A DNA stretch of 64,000 nt from Darksidea phi (GCA_030770425.1 JASJFT010000020.1:294162-358161); one strand, 5' to 3'. Positions 25,701 to 38,034 are shown, numbered from the stretch's first letter. Numbers and translations are program-made. The notes: a model not told the origin generated them from the letters alone.

Positions 25701-26586
25701 CTCTTCTACTTCTTACTAGCAATGCAACGTCAATTTGGGCATTCCCGAGAATCCGATCTCGGTGGATGTCCCAGTCTGAGGCTGTCCACGAAGCTGGTGG
25801 CTTCATTCAAGCAATGTCTGGAATGCGACTATAATTCCGGCAATATTGCCGTTTTGTTGGCTGAGTAGATCACTGATCCTAACAAGGATGTCAAAGGGTC
25901 TCAGGTTTGACGTTTGAACGCCAGCGCTGATCATGGAAGATCGCTCAAGGGCCGGCGGAGAAACGGTGTGATCGCTCAATTCCTGAGCGGCTCTCTACCA
26001 ATACGAGCAGGTGCAAGATGACGGGAGTGGCGGTGATCATTACTCCAAATGCGGAAAAACCAGATACGATGTGTATGTGCAATATATCTGCTATGGCGAA
26101 CCAGTACTTGCATGCAGGCTGACATGGTCTTGACTAGGACGCTACGACATCCGCCTCCAGATTCCATGAGAACATTTCTAGAAAGGGTTACTCATAATCG
26201 GGGTTTACCAATGTCATCCGGACCAATGAACCCTCATTATAATGCCGCTAGCCTTTGAGCAAAATGTTCGATGTCGTCAGAAAGGGTAATTGCGCGACAT
26301 CTAGCAGCTCCGAAGCGTAGCGCTAGGATACCGTGGCTTCCTAGGTACCTGCTACATCGACCTTTGTGGCGGGCCGGCAACACGCCCAGACACATAGCAT
26401 TGTCCAAGTTTCCGGCAGGTCCCCAGACGCCCGTCATGTCATGCTGCCGGCTGATCAAGTCAGCACCAGTTGGAAGTAGGCCTTAGTCGAGTCGGTTCCA
26501 GATAATCGACCTTCACATCCCATCAAGCTTCCATCTAATGCCCTGAACAACTTCCGCAAGAAAGGCAATTGATTTACCTTTTTCCA
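22742..26586. other. Gene-poor spacer between NRPS and ABC transporter
   Basis: About 3.8 kb separates the two divergently transcribed genes, so it should hold both promoters. Open frames of 60-160 codons occur on both strands, especially in the GC-richer part (23300-24200). None has recognisable motifs, plausible exon joins or protein-like composition. I see no tailoring enzyme, regulator or transposase. Confidence 0.6.
22841..22846 (-). promoter_or_regulatory. Possible TATA element of the NRPS gene
   Basis: A TATATAG-like sequence on the minus strand lies about 100 nt upstream of the NRPS ATG. The position suits a fungal core promoter, but the motif is short and could be chance. Confidence 0.25.
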
Positions 26587-29500
26587 ATGGCATCCAGCTC
26601 TGGTTATGACTGTGCCGCAGTCGACAATACCTTCGGCCCTTATGCTGGAGAGAGGTGCCGAGGGGGCTTTGATTTCACTCTTCTTTTCGAGGAAACTGTC
26701 CTCTCAATAGCTCCAATTGCGCTGATTCTGTGTGTTGCGCCATTCCGAATATTCTACCTCTGGAGAAAGGAGACCAAAGTCTCGAAATCGCTACTATTAC
26801 CCGCAAAGCTGGTATGACTCTTCTGGATTGTAATCTCGTCGATACGGTAAAGGCGTGCTAACAATTCATACCAGATAGCATGGACCTTCCTCGCCGCGTT
26901 CGACCTAGGCCTTTTGGTCCTATGGGTGGGCCGCCGAAACTTCAAGAACAGTGCCGTTATAGCATCAGCAACCATGAGCCTCGTGGGCGCACTCGTCCTC
27001 TGTCTTCTATCTTACTTTGAACACCTGCGCTCTGTCCGAACGTCGCTTTTGTTGAACGTCTATCTCCTGCTTACTGTCATCTTTGACGCAGCCCGCTCGC
27101 GCAGCTACTCGTTGGATAGTGGCCTCGAGGTCATATCGGTTCTCTTTACAACACGGGTCGGGGTCAAACTGTTCCTTGCGGTCTTTGAAGCAAGAGGGAA
27201 GAAGAGCCTTTTGCTCCCAGAGTTTGCTGATTGTCCTCCTGAGGCTACCAGTGGTGTCTACGGCCGTGCGCTGTTCTGGTGGCAGCACGAGCTGTTCAAG
27301 AAAGGCTTCTCCAATATCTTGTCGGTGGACGAACTTTTCCATCTCGATAAGCATCTGCGCTCGGATTATTTGCATGAAGCCATCCGTTCGGCATGGCAGA
27401 AAGGTAAATTTTCCTGATCTCGGGCGTCGTGGGTTATATTCAGCTGACTATTCCGCTTTTGGCAGCAACCAACACGGGCTCAAATTCGTTATTCGCAGCT
27501 ACGACGAAGAAGCTCAAATGGCCCATTCTGGCCGTCGTGCCGCCACGCCTTTGTCTAACGGCTTTCAATTTCTGTCAGCCATTTTTGATTAATCGTGCCG
27601 TCACGTTTTCCCAGCAAAGCACCTCAGCCCAAACGACGAATATCGGTTACGGTTTGATCGGCGCTTATATCTTAGTTTACGTGGGTATTGCGGTACGTAG
27701 CGAAGCTTAATTCGTACCCTCGAAGTCGCTAACTCCCGTGAAGATCTCTACCGGACAGAAAGAACATTTGACATACCGTTTCATTACTATGATGCGAGGC
27801 GGCTTAATATCGATGCTCTATAACAAGGCAAGTGATATTGCGTTGACCGACGTAGATACTGCTTCATCCGTGACACTTATGAGCGCCGACATCGAGCGAA
27901 TTGTTACTGGTATGACCACAGCGCATGAGCTGTGGTCGAATACAATTGAAGTTGGTCTGGCGATTTACCTCTTGCAACGGCAGTTGGGGGTTGCGTGTGC
28001 TATACCTGTTGGGGTAGCGGTCGGTAAGTCTCCTTTGCAATTCGTCAGGCCGTTCAACAGCTTAAACTGCCATCCGCAGTATCACTGGTTGGCTCGCTCG
28101 GAGCAACGAGCCTAGTTATGCAACGCCAAGCACTCTGGCTCCAGGCCATCGAGCGACGCATTGCTGCTACCACTGCAATGCTTAGCTCGATGAAAGGTGT
28201 CAAAATGTGTGCTCTTACCGATGTATTGCGGGAAGACCTGCAGCAGTTGCGTATCGACGAATTAAATATCTCCAAGAAGTTCCGAAAACTTTTGATCTGG
28301 ACTATGGGCTTCTGTAAGTCATCTCCCGTCTTTCGTTCGCAGACTTCGTTGCTCACAATGCTTAGCCTACATCTCGCCGGTGGCTTCGCCCATTCTTACA
28401 TTCGCTGTATTCTCTATACTTGCGCAGAAGAGTAACGGCCAGACCACGCTCGACACTGCGAAGGTGTTTACATCGCTGTCGCTCTTCACCCTGCTATCCG
28501 AGCCTCTAGGCTCACTCATTATGGCGCTTGCAGCATTCATGGGCGGCGTGGGCTCCTTCCAAAGGATCCAAGAGTTCCTCACCTCAGCACCAACTGTCGA
28601 GCGACGTAAATTCCCCTTCCTCCACAACAGCATCGGCTCGGCGTCAGATGTCGGGTCTGAGTCGGATAAGGACTCCAAAGCTTCTCAGAAGAGCCGCTTC
28701 TCCTGGGAGATGACGGGCATGAGCTCGTCAGAGGCTATCGTTATTGAGAACGGGTACTTTGGATGGGACAAGGAAAAGCAGCCTATGGGCTGGCTGCAGG
28801 GGATCGACATGACGGTTCCTCGGGCCAAGATTACCATGGTCGTGGGACCGGTCGGGTGCGGCAAGTCGACCCTGCTTAAGGCTATCCTGGGTGAGCTCCC
28901 GGTTATGGGTGGCGCTGTCCAATTATCGACGCTGCGCATCGCCTTGTGCGATCAGACGCCGTGGCACGTTAACGGGACGGTGCAGCAGAGCATCATAGGC
29001 GTTTCGGATTTCGATCAACGATGGTATGCAGCTGTGGTCCGTAGCTGCGCATTAGACGAAGATCTTCGCCTGTTACCGCAAGGAGACCAAACTCAGATTG
29101 GAAGTAAGGGCATCGCTTTGAGTGGGGGCCAGAGCCAACGCATCGTGAGGCACCCCGTTATTAACCCCGCTTTCACCCCCCCCCCCCACCCCTCTTACCA
29201 TTACTAACACTTCGTTCGTTGCAGGCTCTAGCACGAGCAATCTATGCTCAGAAGGACATCGTCATCCTTGACGACTGCCTGAGTGGGCTCGATGGTCAGA
29301 CCGAGAATCGCATCTGGCACAGTCTGTTCGGGCGCGAGGGCCTTCTCAAGCGATGTCGATCTACAGTTCTCATCGCTTCATCATCAGGTAAGTCATATTT
29401 AAACCAAGCTTCATCTCGCCGCCGCACCGGACTGACATTGCGTGACTGGAACAGCCAAGCGTCTGCCTTATTGCGATCACATTATCGCGCTCGATAAGGA

Positions 29501-31839
29501 AGGTACCATAATCGAACAAGGCAGCTTTGATAAGCTTAACGGGTCTGGCGGCTACGTGTCTAGCTTCGATCTCCCGCCACCTGACTGGAATTTTGTACCA
29601 GAGAAGCATGTCTACGAGGCGCCACCCAGATATACTGAGCGCGTAAGTTCCAACAAGGTTACCGAAGATGATATCCAGGCAGAGACGAACCGTCGCACTG
29701 GCGATGCGGCAATCTACCTCTATTATATTCGTTCAGTGGGCTGGATTCCGACGCTGGTTTTCGTCGTCTCCATCACGATCTTCATCTTTGGCCAGTCATT
29801 TCCTAGTAAGTGATGGTTCGGAACTGCATGGTCCAGGCTAATGCCACTTGCCTAGCTGTGTGGGTCAAGCTTTGGGCGGAGTACAACGAGGAATTCCCAA
29901 ACCAACGGCTCGGCTACTATCTTGGGATCTACGCGATGCTTGCGGTTTCTTCGCTTGTGTTTCTCGTAATTAGCTGCTGGTAAGCCTTGTGCTTGACCAA
30001 GTTTGTTGAGATGCTGACACCTCCCTCAGGCAGCTCATCATCACCATGGTTCCACGGTCTGGTATCAACTTTCACAAAAGACTCTTGGACACGGTGCTTG
30101 GGTACGTACTCGCGAGATGGTTATGGAAAGGTACTGACTAGTCCAAGGTCGCCTATGGCATTTTTCGCATCGACAGATACGGGAGTCACGCTCAATCGCT
30201 TCAGTCAAGATCTTATGCTGATTGATATGGAACTTCCGGTTGCCGCCCTCAATACCTTCGCGAGTGTGTTTCCCTACATGGTTAAGTTAGTTTGAAACTC
30301 CGTGCTGACAACCCACAGCATTCGTACTATGCGTTGGCCAGATGGCTCTCATTGCCGTTGCCGCTCCATTTGCAGCCATTTCGTTCCCTATCATCGGCGT
30401 CAGTGTTTATTTCATCCAGAAATTCTACCTTCGCACATCACGGCAACTTCGTTTCCTTGATCTCGAAGCGAAATCGCCCCTATATACCCAGTTCAATGAG
30501 ATGCTGGAAGGCTTGGCCACTATCCGCGCTTTTGGATGGCAAGGTTTTGTCGAGGAGAAGGCGAAAACGCTGTTAGATCGTAGCCAGCGGCCCTTTTATC
30601 TACTCTTCGCTGTTCAGCGTTGGCTAACACTAGTACTGGACCTCATCGTCGCGGCCGTTGCTACCATTCTCATCATCCTTGTGGTCACATTGAGAGGGAA
30701 ACTCAGCGCCGGTTATGTTGGTGTCGCTTTGCTCAACGTCATTCTGTTTTCGCAGAGCATCAAGCTCCTCATCTCGTTTTGGACTCAGCTCGAGACACAT
30801 ATTGGAAGTGTGGCAAGGATCAAGACCTTTACCACGGATGCTTTCAGCGAGGACCTGGAAGGCGAGGATCAGGTCCCACCACCCAACTGGCCAGCTGAGG
30901 GCAAAATTGACTTTAAGGATGTGACTGCTTGTTATCGGTCAGTACCTCTTTCCAGCGGAGCTCAGTCTCTGCCACTAACACTTACCAGCCCACATGAGCC
31001 GGTCATTTCCAAGTTCTCGCTCTCCATTAAGCCGGGCGAGAAGGTTGCCATTGTTGGCCGTACCGGAAGGTAAGCTGCATCTTTGCACTGTCTCGTCAAC
31101 CACCTAACACCTAATCCAGCGGCAAATCTTCCCTTGTCCTCACCCTCTTCCGTATGATCGAGCTTTCAGGAGGTAGTATAAGCATCGACTCCCACCCGCT
31201 CCACCGCATCCCGCGCCAAACTATCCGTTCTCGCCTCATCGGCCTCCCGCAAGACGCTTATCTTCTCCCTGGTTCTGTCCGCCTCAATGCCGATCCACTC
31301 AAACAGAGCAACGACAAAGCCATTATGCAGGCGTTGAAGGACGTCCAGCTCTGGGATATAGTAGTAGGGAAGGGTGATGAGAACAAGTACGCGCATCCGC
31401 TCGACGTAGAGGTCGAGGACCTGCACTTTTCGCACGGACAGAGGCAGTTGTTCTGTATTGCGAGGGCGCTTTTGAGGAAGGACAAGGGCAGTATCGTTGT
31501 GCTGGATGAGGCTACAAGCAAGTAAGCAACTCCAATTTTCCGTCGTCACTGGCCCATCAACTAACCGTCTTTAGTCTCGACCATGCTTCAGACTCCCACG
31601 TCCAGAAACTGTTGCGCTCAAAGTTTGCTTCGCACACTGTCATCGTGGTTGCACATAAGCTTGACACCGTTCTTGACTTCGACAAAGTCGTTGTTATGAA
31701 TCAGGGTCAGCTTGTAGAGTATGGCGAACCGTACAAACTGCTTGATCGCGAGGGTAGTTGGTTCAAGTCGCTGTATGAGGATGGCTCGCGAGATGATCGC
31801 CCTGAAGAGAGTGATGATATTATACAGATTGCTCAGTGA
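26587..31839 (+). CDS. ABCC/MRP-type ABC transporter, full length, 15 exons
   Basis: This is a membrane ATP-driven exporter of the multidrug-resistance-protein class. Exons: 26587-26811, 26875-27403, 27466-27692, 27744-28023, 28080-28313, 28366-29144, 29225-29387, 29455-29805, 29856-29979, 30030-30101, 30148-30263, 30319-30937, 30989-31069, 31120-31521, 31575-31839. They sum to 4,467 nt, 1,488 aa. An N-terminal TMD0 with about five hydrophobic segments (exons 1-2) precedes TMD1. NBD1 has Walker [10 protein letters not shown] (~res 660), LSGGQSQR (~750) and Walker [12 protein letters not shown]; Asp replaces the catalytic Glu, as usual in ABCC NBD1. TMD2 has the [14 protein letters not shown] signature. 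NBD2 has GRTGSGKSS (~1264), [17 protein letters not shown] and the switch histidine in VVAHKLD. The NBD1 switch region reads IASSSAKRLP, lacking histidine. The neighbouring NRPS makes export of its peptide a reasonable inference. Confidence 0.92.
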
Positions 31840-33929
31840 GCCACGGAAGGTTCGTCTTTCCTAGTTATATTCGAATCTACAAATTTCTTTTATCGCGCTT
31901 GTTTACAAAATTGTTGGTTCGTGTTGGTGCCTTTTCGGCGGCGTGGTTCAGTCCTACAGGCTTATTTCTGAGTCAACCGTCGCTCTTTGGGCCGGACTTC
32001 TCCAGGTTCGTGTACCTATATGTGTGGACAGCGAAATCGGGATTAGGAGGTCTCCTCTTGTGACATGTAACAAAGCTTTTCCGTTCTTTCTTGTCCGAAG
32101 CCGCTCTCAACGTGCGACGATGCTACCCGAGGCGCGACAGCAAGGTGTGACATCCATAAGTCTGCTCTCAGGATGAAATCACCGTACTGTATCAATCCGG
32201 AAGGTCCTTTTCCCAACAGTTCCTTCCGCTCACTTTGGGACTCGGCCCCGCATATCCGCAGCGACGATCGCATTCCTCGTAAGCTGAAAGCGAGGCAGGC
32301 GATCACTGCTACTTTGGTTGCGCTTTATATGCGTTCCAGCGGGCCGGATAATCATGTGGACGCCGAACTTCGGAGGCTGTGATGTGTCAATGTCCCACGA
32401 CAGATGTGGACCGCAGGTTGAGGTCGCAGGGGAGTATGCCTTCCAGTTATTGCAGATGCTGGGACTATATGTAATACGTGCACATGGTACGTGATGTGGT
32501 GTGTACAAGGACATGCCTTGTTGAGATGTAGGTGCGGCAGAACCACAGGGCCGGGGTGTGGTGTTTCAGTGTCCGATGGCATGGGAGGCCTGAGGAAGGG
32601 TAAGGATCGGCAGACGGGATGGAAACCTGGATATTGGCGTGATTCGGCAGTAACATAATGAAGTACCTGGTACTTGAACGAGGAACTACCCGGGAAGTAT
32701 GAGCTATAGTGGGTCGTCGGTATGTGTGGGCACGTCGAAAGTAGGTTTGTAGTGAGTAGCGAGCCGTGCTTGGGCGGCGTCATCGGAACGTGCTCCTGGC
32801 GCCTAGGTACCCGAGAGGAGACTATAGCACGTCTTCATTCAGCAAATATGTGACTTAAACCTCTTTTCTAAGACACTGTGCAAGTTATGACCCGTCTTAT
32901 CGTGCGGCTATGGGGGCGATATGATTGTAATGACTTCGGCTTAGTGTCCGACTATGACACATCTACACCGGCAGTCCGTGAGAGCTGCGCAAGCAAGACC
33001 ACCTGTACCTTTATCGTCGTACTCCATGAGCTAGCGGGCCGTTCCAGCAGTGCTATCACCCTCCCAACGGCCCTGCGTCAAGAGACCCGCGCGTCTACCT
33101 TGCGACCTCCTGCGGCACAGCATCCGCGTCCCGCCACTACATTATCGCCTCCGCCATGTGCTCCACATGGGCACAAAACTGAAACTCCTGCCCGCTGTCC
33201 CGCCCCGCTCCGCTGTCATACCGATGATGCACCTGTAGCTCATCTGACACTTTCCACCCCCTATCGCGGCTGCCTCCCAGCGAATCGCGACCTGCAGCTC
33301 ATCTACTCTTCACAACTTAACCAGCCACTCACATCCTATAGTTGGAGCGTTGTATGACGTCTTTGCCACGCCGTTACGCCTGGTATGCATGACCCACCTC
33401 CTAGATCCGAGACGTGGCTTCGATCTTGATCTCGATCTCGGTGCATGTCCCGAGGACCAGGAGAGGGTGTGAAGCTTGATACGACGTTGACCATGCATGC
33501 TAAAGCTGTGTAGTGTATTCAGGTGGGTGTGCGGTGGAAGCCTACGTAATGCAGGTACGTCCCCCGCTCTCATATTGGGGATATAAGCGTCCTCCCTCGC
33601 CCGCTTCTTTGGGCTGCTTTCTCCCTCTCCCCTCGTTGTACGATTTTGGAAATTATGCGCCCTTTTAAGTCATCATCTTCGACGTTAAACTTCGTGCCAT
33701 CAAGTTGGGCTACATGGGCTGGTCACGTGGTTGCTGATTCACTGTACTTACCTAAGTCGGGCGTAGGTGCCTCCCAAATCGAAGGCTCAACTTTACGACC
33801 GCATAATCAAAACAGAACACGTTATAGATTTAAAGTTTTGACCGTAGTGTTCCCCTCATCTCTAGTTCTTTTTCACCAAGTAATATGCGCCATCATTAGC
33901 CTGGTCGACCACACTGCGGCAAGAGATGC

Positions 33930-34085
33930 CGGCGTCGGATCGATTTCCTGAAAGAGATCGGTCCTGGAATCAGTTACTTGGTTTTGAATGGTGAAGGCGA
34001 CATTAAGATGAGTCAAGTGGATGCCGTACGCGTAACCATCGAGGAAGCGAGACGTGCTCGCCGGCGATCATACATTTACGTCTAA
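33930..34085 (+). other. Orphan exon-like open stretch
   Basis: In one frame this stretch reads ...DFLKEIGPGISYLVLNG and ends ...RRARRRSYIYV-stop. It has an amphipathic, protein-like composition unlike the surrounding translations. No start codon or upstream exon could be joined to it with confidence. It may be the 3' end of a decayed gene; the function is unknown. Confidence 0.25.
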
Positions 34086-34142
34086 GCATATTTTTGATCA
34101 ATATCACTTAGAAGCCTAAAGCGTAAAATCATACTAAAAAAC

Positions 34143-34210
34143 TTGCTCCTGCCCTTTACGAGCAAATGACTAAAAGATTTGCTTCTGCCCTTTACGAGCT
34201 AATGAGCCGC
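34143..34210. repeat. Short imperfect direct repeat, 36-nt period
   Basis: Two copies of a ~30-nt unit sharing TGC-TYC-TGCCCTTTACGAGC and AATGA start at about 34143 and 34179. The second copy differs at a few bases. It lies in noncoding sequence near the scaffold gap. Confidence 0.5.
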
Positions 34211-34429
34211 ACTGGCGCCGCTAAAACCCATCATCGTGACTGTGTTCCCAACACCCTTACAGTTGTCGGCAGCTCTTGTCGCTCCGTTCTCACTTACTCT
34301 CATCACTATCAATCCCATCAACACCCAAAGTTTAGATTAACCTCGAAAACTCATCAAAGGTTCCTTGGATATGTGTTGAGCAAGCCGCCCTTGGTCTGAC
34401 CACCTTGGGCATAGACGTCAGTGCGCAAA

Positions 34430-34441
34430 AAAAAAGCCACC

Positions 34442-34474
<33 letters not shown>

Positions 34475-34670
34475 GAGAAAGCCCCGATGAACTTAAACTA
34501 ACGGGGGTTTAGGCAACAGGGCGGCAAACATTGTACACATAGTATNNNNNNNNNNAATTTTTTTTTAAACCGTAAAAACACTCAAAGGGTCCTTTTTCTG
34601 GGGGTGGCCCCCCCCCCCGTGTGGGGCCCCCCCTGGGCCATACCCGCCGGGCCCAAAAAAAACCCCCCCC

Positions 34671-34705
<35 letters not shown>
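34430..34705. other. Scaffold gap (10 N) with low-quality homopolymer flanks
   Basis: Ten Ns occupy 34546-34555. On the left are A-runs (34428-34473). On the right are runs of T, C, G and A, including a ~34-nt A tract near 34674-34703. This pattern is typical of degraded read ends at a contig join rather than of biology. The true distance and order across this join are unknown. Confidence 0.85.
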
Positions 34706-34805
34706 AGATACGCCTCTTCTCCTTCTCATACAGGGCTGTATCTCACACTGGCGACAACGATGATCTCATATAGATGTTGCCGTCTCCAACCAAACGATGG
34801 GCGGT

Positions 34806-36754
34806 TTAAACATTGTGCTGTGGAAGGCTATCTGCCACTTCGGGTTCGTCGAGCCACCCGCACGTGAAACGGGATTGCAGAGCGACCTTACAGACATATG
34901 TGGAGAAGGCGACGAACATGGGGATAGCGGTGGTAGTTGGTTCCTGCAACACGGCAAACACGTAGGCAAGTGCACCCATTAGGATCGCAGAGGCGAGAAT
35001 GTATCTGATGCAGAGATGGGGTCAGGTTCGTATTCTTTCGGATTTGGAGGTGTGGCAGCACATAAGGGGAGGTGGTGCGGACTTACACTGGGAAGCGATT
35101 GGGTAGTAACCGTTCTTTTACCGTCAAAACGTATGACAAATTTGCGGTCGACCAAATAGCGAAAGTCCTAGTACTGTTAGCGTAGGATCAAGCGCTTTTG
35201 CTTAAAGTGGCTTACATCCAGGCTACTTTCGGGCTGACATCCGCATCATTTCTCAGCACGTAAAAAACGATGCTTGACACACACATTACTGGAGCAGGCA
35301 GCTTCCAGCTTTTACGCCAATATCTTGCGCCGGCCACCAAGGCTAGGCATGTCATAGCACCAACACCGAAAATGAGCAAATCCGCGCTAGGATTCCGGGA
35401 GGGACGGCTTCGACCTGATCTTGGAGCTGCGCCTGGGCTAGTGGTGGGAAACCCTAGGGAACCGGTAAGATCTGGAGTTGGACTTGTTGCCACAACGACC
35501 GGGATGAGCCCCAGGAGACATGCATAGAGGGCTGCTGGTTTGGCGCAAATCTTCCTGTTAAAATAATGGAGTACCGCATTGAGGAAGTCCATCGGATCTT
35601 CCCTACCCGTAGGTAGCCTAGTGGTCTCTTTCCATCCACCAGAGTCAAGTGGGCAGTGTGAATCGTGCCAGTGCCCGTGCCCGCTGAAACGGTCAGCTAG
35701 GCTTCGCACTGGATCCGTCTGATCGCCGAATGGCACTCTAGGCACGGTAATATCAGGTTCCGCTCTCCAATTTTCATCGTAAACTTCCTCCGGCTTACGA
35801 GAAAACTCCTCAACCATCCATCCCAGTCGTAATCGACGAGCGCCAGACAAGTCATCCTCGATGCCGTGTCTAAAGGTGTAATCAAATATATCATCGTCAA
35901 TAGGCGTAGTGAGCGCAGAGCTAGCGCACACCCTCGGTGTCTCAAGGTAGACTGGTCCTGGGTTCTCTAGAGCAAGAAGTTCCTCGGGTTCATATCTAGA
36001 TGTCTCAAGGGCCGCTAGTCGTCGAAATTCCGACTGACACGATTTCTGATACCACGCTTCCGTGCTGCTTTCTAAAAAGCTTTCGTTCCGCGCTGCTCCG
36101 AACAACTCGGGAAGCGGCGGCGGCGGCGGTGGAGGTGGAGGTGGAGAATGTGATAGCGGTGGAGGAGGTGGAGGCTGTTGGCACAGTTAGGTTTTCTACT
36201 CTGTTTCGAATATACATGAATTTCTTACGGGTGGCGGTACAAGCATCGGAGCGGACATCCGTTGCTTGGAGTCAGCTTTCTTTCCGAACGGATAATCGCG
36301 CTCGAAGAGAGGTGGAGGCACAGCAATATCCCATAATGGTTCCGGCATGTGTGAGGATTCGTCCGGCGTACCAACGTTGCTTCTAGAGGACCTTGGGTCT
36401 CGACTAAAACTGGATGGAATTACCGCCCCGTCCAGCATGGCTTCGCGTTCTTTTTTCATCTGGTCGTCAGAGCAACATGACATGTTCGTGTTCTGTAGGT
36501 AGGGTGATGCCGCGAGAGCGGCTCCAGAATCGATTGCACTAATCATGTTAGAAGGTGTCCTATCTCCCTATATGCACAGTTGAGGTTTTTGGCAATCCAT
36601 ACCTGTGGTTTTCCGGCCATTTACATTGCCTATGAGGGATTGGAGACGAAGAAACAATTTTCATGCTTGGTTCAGACTCTACCAACACGAGGTCCTCGTC
36701 GTCCAAATCGAGTTGCGCATGCGGTGCTGGCGATGCTCGTGGAACTGAAGGCAT
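34806..36754 (-). CDS. Proline-rich multi-pass membrane protein, unknown function
   Basis: Five exons joined by hand (36754-36603, 36538-36229, 36174-35216, 35167-35087, 35004-34806) give an uninterrupted frame of 566 aa. The acceptor of intron 3 could also be 35174, which would add two residues. The N-terminal ~150 residues are polar. They are followed by a polyproline block encoded at 36174-36115, two runs of about 6 and 10 prolines separated by LSHS. The C-terminal half has about six hydrophobic segments (for example around LYACLLGLIPVVVA, FGVGAMTCLALVAG, YILASAILMGALAYVF). I do not recognise the family. The polyproline tract could bind SH3, WW or profilin-type partners, which is inference only. 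Confidence 0.6.
36115..36174 (-). repeat. Triplet repeat coding for polyproline
   Basis: CCN triplets (seen on the plus strand as GGN/GNG runs) encode the two proline runs at the start of exon 3 of the membrane-protein gene. Such tracts are prone to length change by slippage. Confidence 0.7.
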
Positions 36755-37608
36755 AGCGGGAAAGAGGCTGGCGACTGAGAAAAACGTAAATTGTGACCCC
36801 CGAAGCGAAAGTGCAATGCCACGCGCCTCTGGAGGGGGTGCGCACCTCGAAGAAAGGCTGCTCAGCCATGTGCAACGTTATTGGGCTTCGGGAGAAGTAA
36901 CAACTGGACGATCATGGTTTTTCGGGCACTCGTACATGCAGGACAACTAGCGGTGCTGAGGTGTTTTTCACTGATTCGAGGTGAGAGTGAGGCGTGCGGG
37001 GGCGCAGTCATTCAGCTGCGACGAGGCAAACCCCAAGGCTCACAGACTCTTGCGGAGAAAGAATCGTCCATGCCCGCTCTTCCTGACACTCGTTCCTCGA
37101 ACTTGCCTGATTCTCGCTTTTCTCAATTCTAACAGCGAAGACACCCAAATGACTCCCAGCCTAGTCCCAGAACACAGAGGAATATAACCTCAAGGTCGGA
37201 AAGATTTCTACGCCGATAGTCCAGCATCAATTCCAGCAAGTTTCATGGAATGTTGCCTCCCTATAGCTTTAGCTCATCACCCTCTCGGACCCGTAAACCC
37301 ACGACGGAGGAGCCTCTATCATCCTCGCAGACCAACCCTGCGAAAAAGAGTCCTCCGTCATGTTCAGAAGGTCCGCAGTGGCCTCTTTATGCGTATGTAT
37401 ACCGACTGTTGGTTTCAAGAAGAAGCACTAAGTAATAATTTACCTGACACTTAGTACTCCCGTTTGTCTTAATGCGCTTTGCAACTCTTCTTGGAGAGGA
37501 CAAGCACCACGATCCCAACCGTACGACACCACCACTGCACACCCCAATATCGCTATATATCATAACGAAAACACTAGCTGCCCTCACCACCAAAAGTGGA
37601 CACATGCG
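36755..37608. other. Intergenic interval
   Basis: This is the divergent spacer between the proline-rich membrane protein and the small plus-strand membrane protein. I see no supported gene, repeat or RNA in it. Confidence 0.5.
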
Positions 37609-38034
37609 ATGCTACGTTCTATATGCACCTTCGGAAGCACGATCTCAGCTCTAGGAGCATCGACAAACGTCCGTAACCGATTCCCCGTTTGGACCAACCA
37701 CGACTACATATCCGACACGGGCGTCGATGTAGCTTGTCTGTCTGGATTCGCAGTTTCTACTACACTTTTCTATCGTTTACACGAGGGGGACGAATATCAA
37801 GACGGTTTTCTTATATGCGGGTTCATATGTGGAGCAGTTGGAGGAATTTGGGCTGGATATGATCTTCGGGACTCATTGTTCCAAATTCTCCCTTGGACAA
37901 TTCTAGCCTTGTTGTTGGTCAGCAGCGTCATGCATGAGCTTGTGCGTCGTCGACGTACGGGAGGGTCTTCGGCTTCGGCTTTGGCATGGCATGATGAAAA
38001 GAGTTCCTTGATCAACCCTCTTCTTTCCGATTAG
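37609..38034 (+). CDS. Small predicted membrane protein, unknown function
   Basis: A single-exon frame of 141 aa from an ATG. It has three hydrophobic stretches: around ACLSGFAVSTTLFYRL, GFLICGFICGAVGGIWAGY and LFQILPWTILALLLVSSV. An Arg-rich segment (ELVRRRRTG) and a polar tail ending LLSD follow. The membrane pattern and ATG favour a real gene, but no family is recognised and a spliced upstream exon cannot be excluded. Confidence 0.4.
   Translation: MLRSICTFGSTISALGASTNVRNRFPVWTNHDYISDTGVDVACLSGFAVSTTLFYRLHEGDEYQDGFLICGFICGAVGGIWAGYDLRDSLFQILPWTILALLLVSSVMHELVRRRRTGGSSASALAWHDEKSSLINPLLSD

Larger units (their letters stand above)
31840..34545. other. Gene-poor interval up to the scaffold gap
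   Basis: No convincing gene is present. Two items stand out. An exon-like stretch ends in TAA at 34085, and an imperfect direct repeat with a 36-nt period lies at about 34143-34210. The last ~150 nt before the gap contain A-runs that look like poor-quality contig-end sequence. Confidence 0.55.

Noticed and set aside
26049..26486. Small plus- and minus-strand frames just upstream of the transporter as an upstream exon
   Set aside because: The ATG at 26587 opens a clean first exon (75 codons) with a correct donor. The upstream frames have no joinable splice sites or membrane-like sequence.
29161..29224. Run of Cs inside the transporter gene, suspected frame break
   Set aside because: It lies wholly within a normal intron (29145-29224) with a TACTAAC branch site and CAG acceptor, so the coding frame is unaffected.
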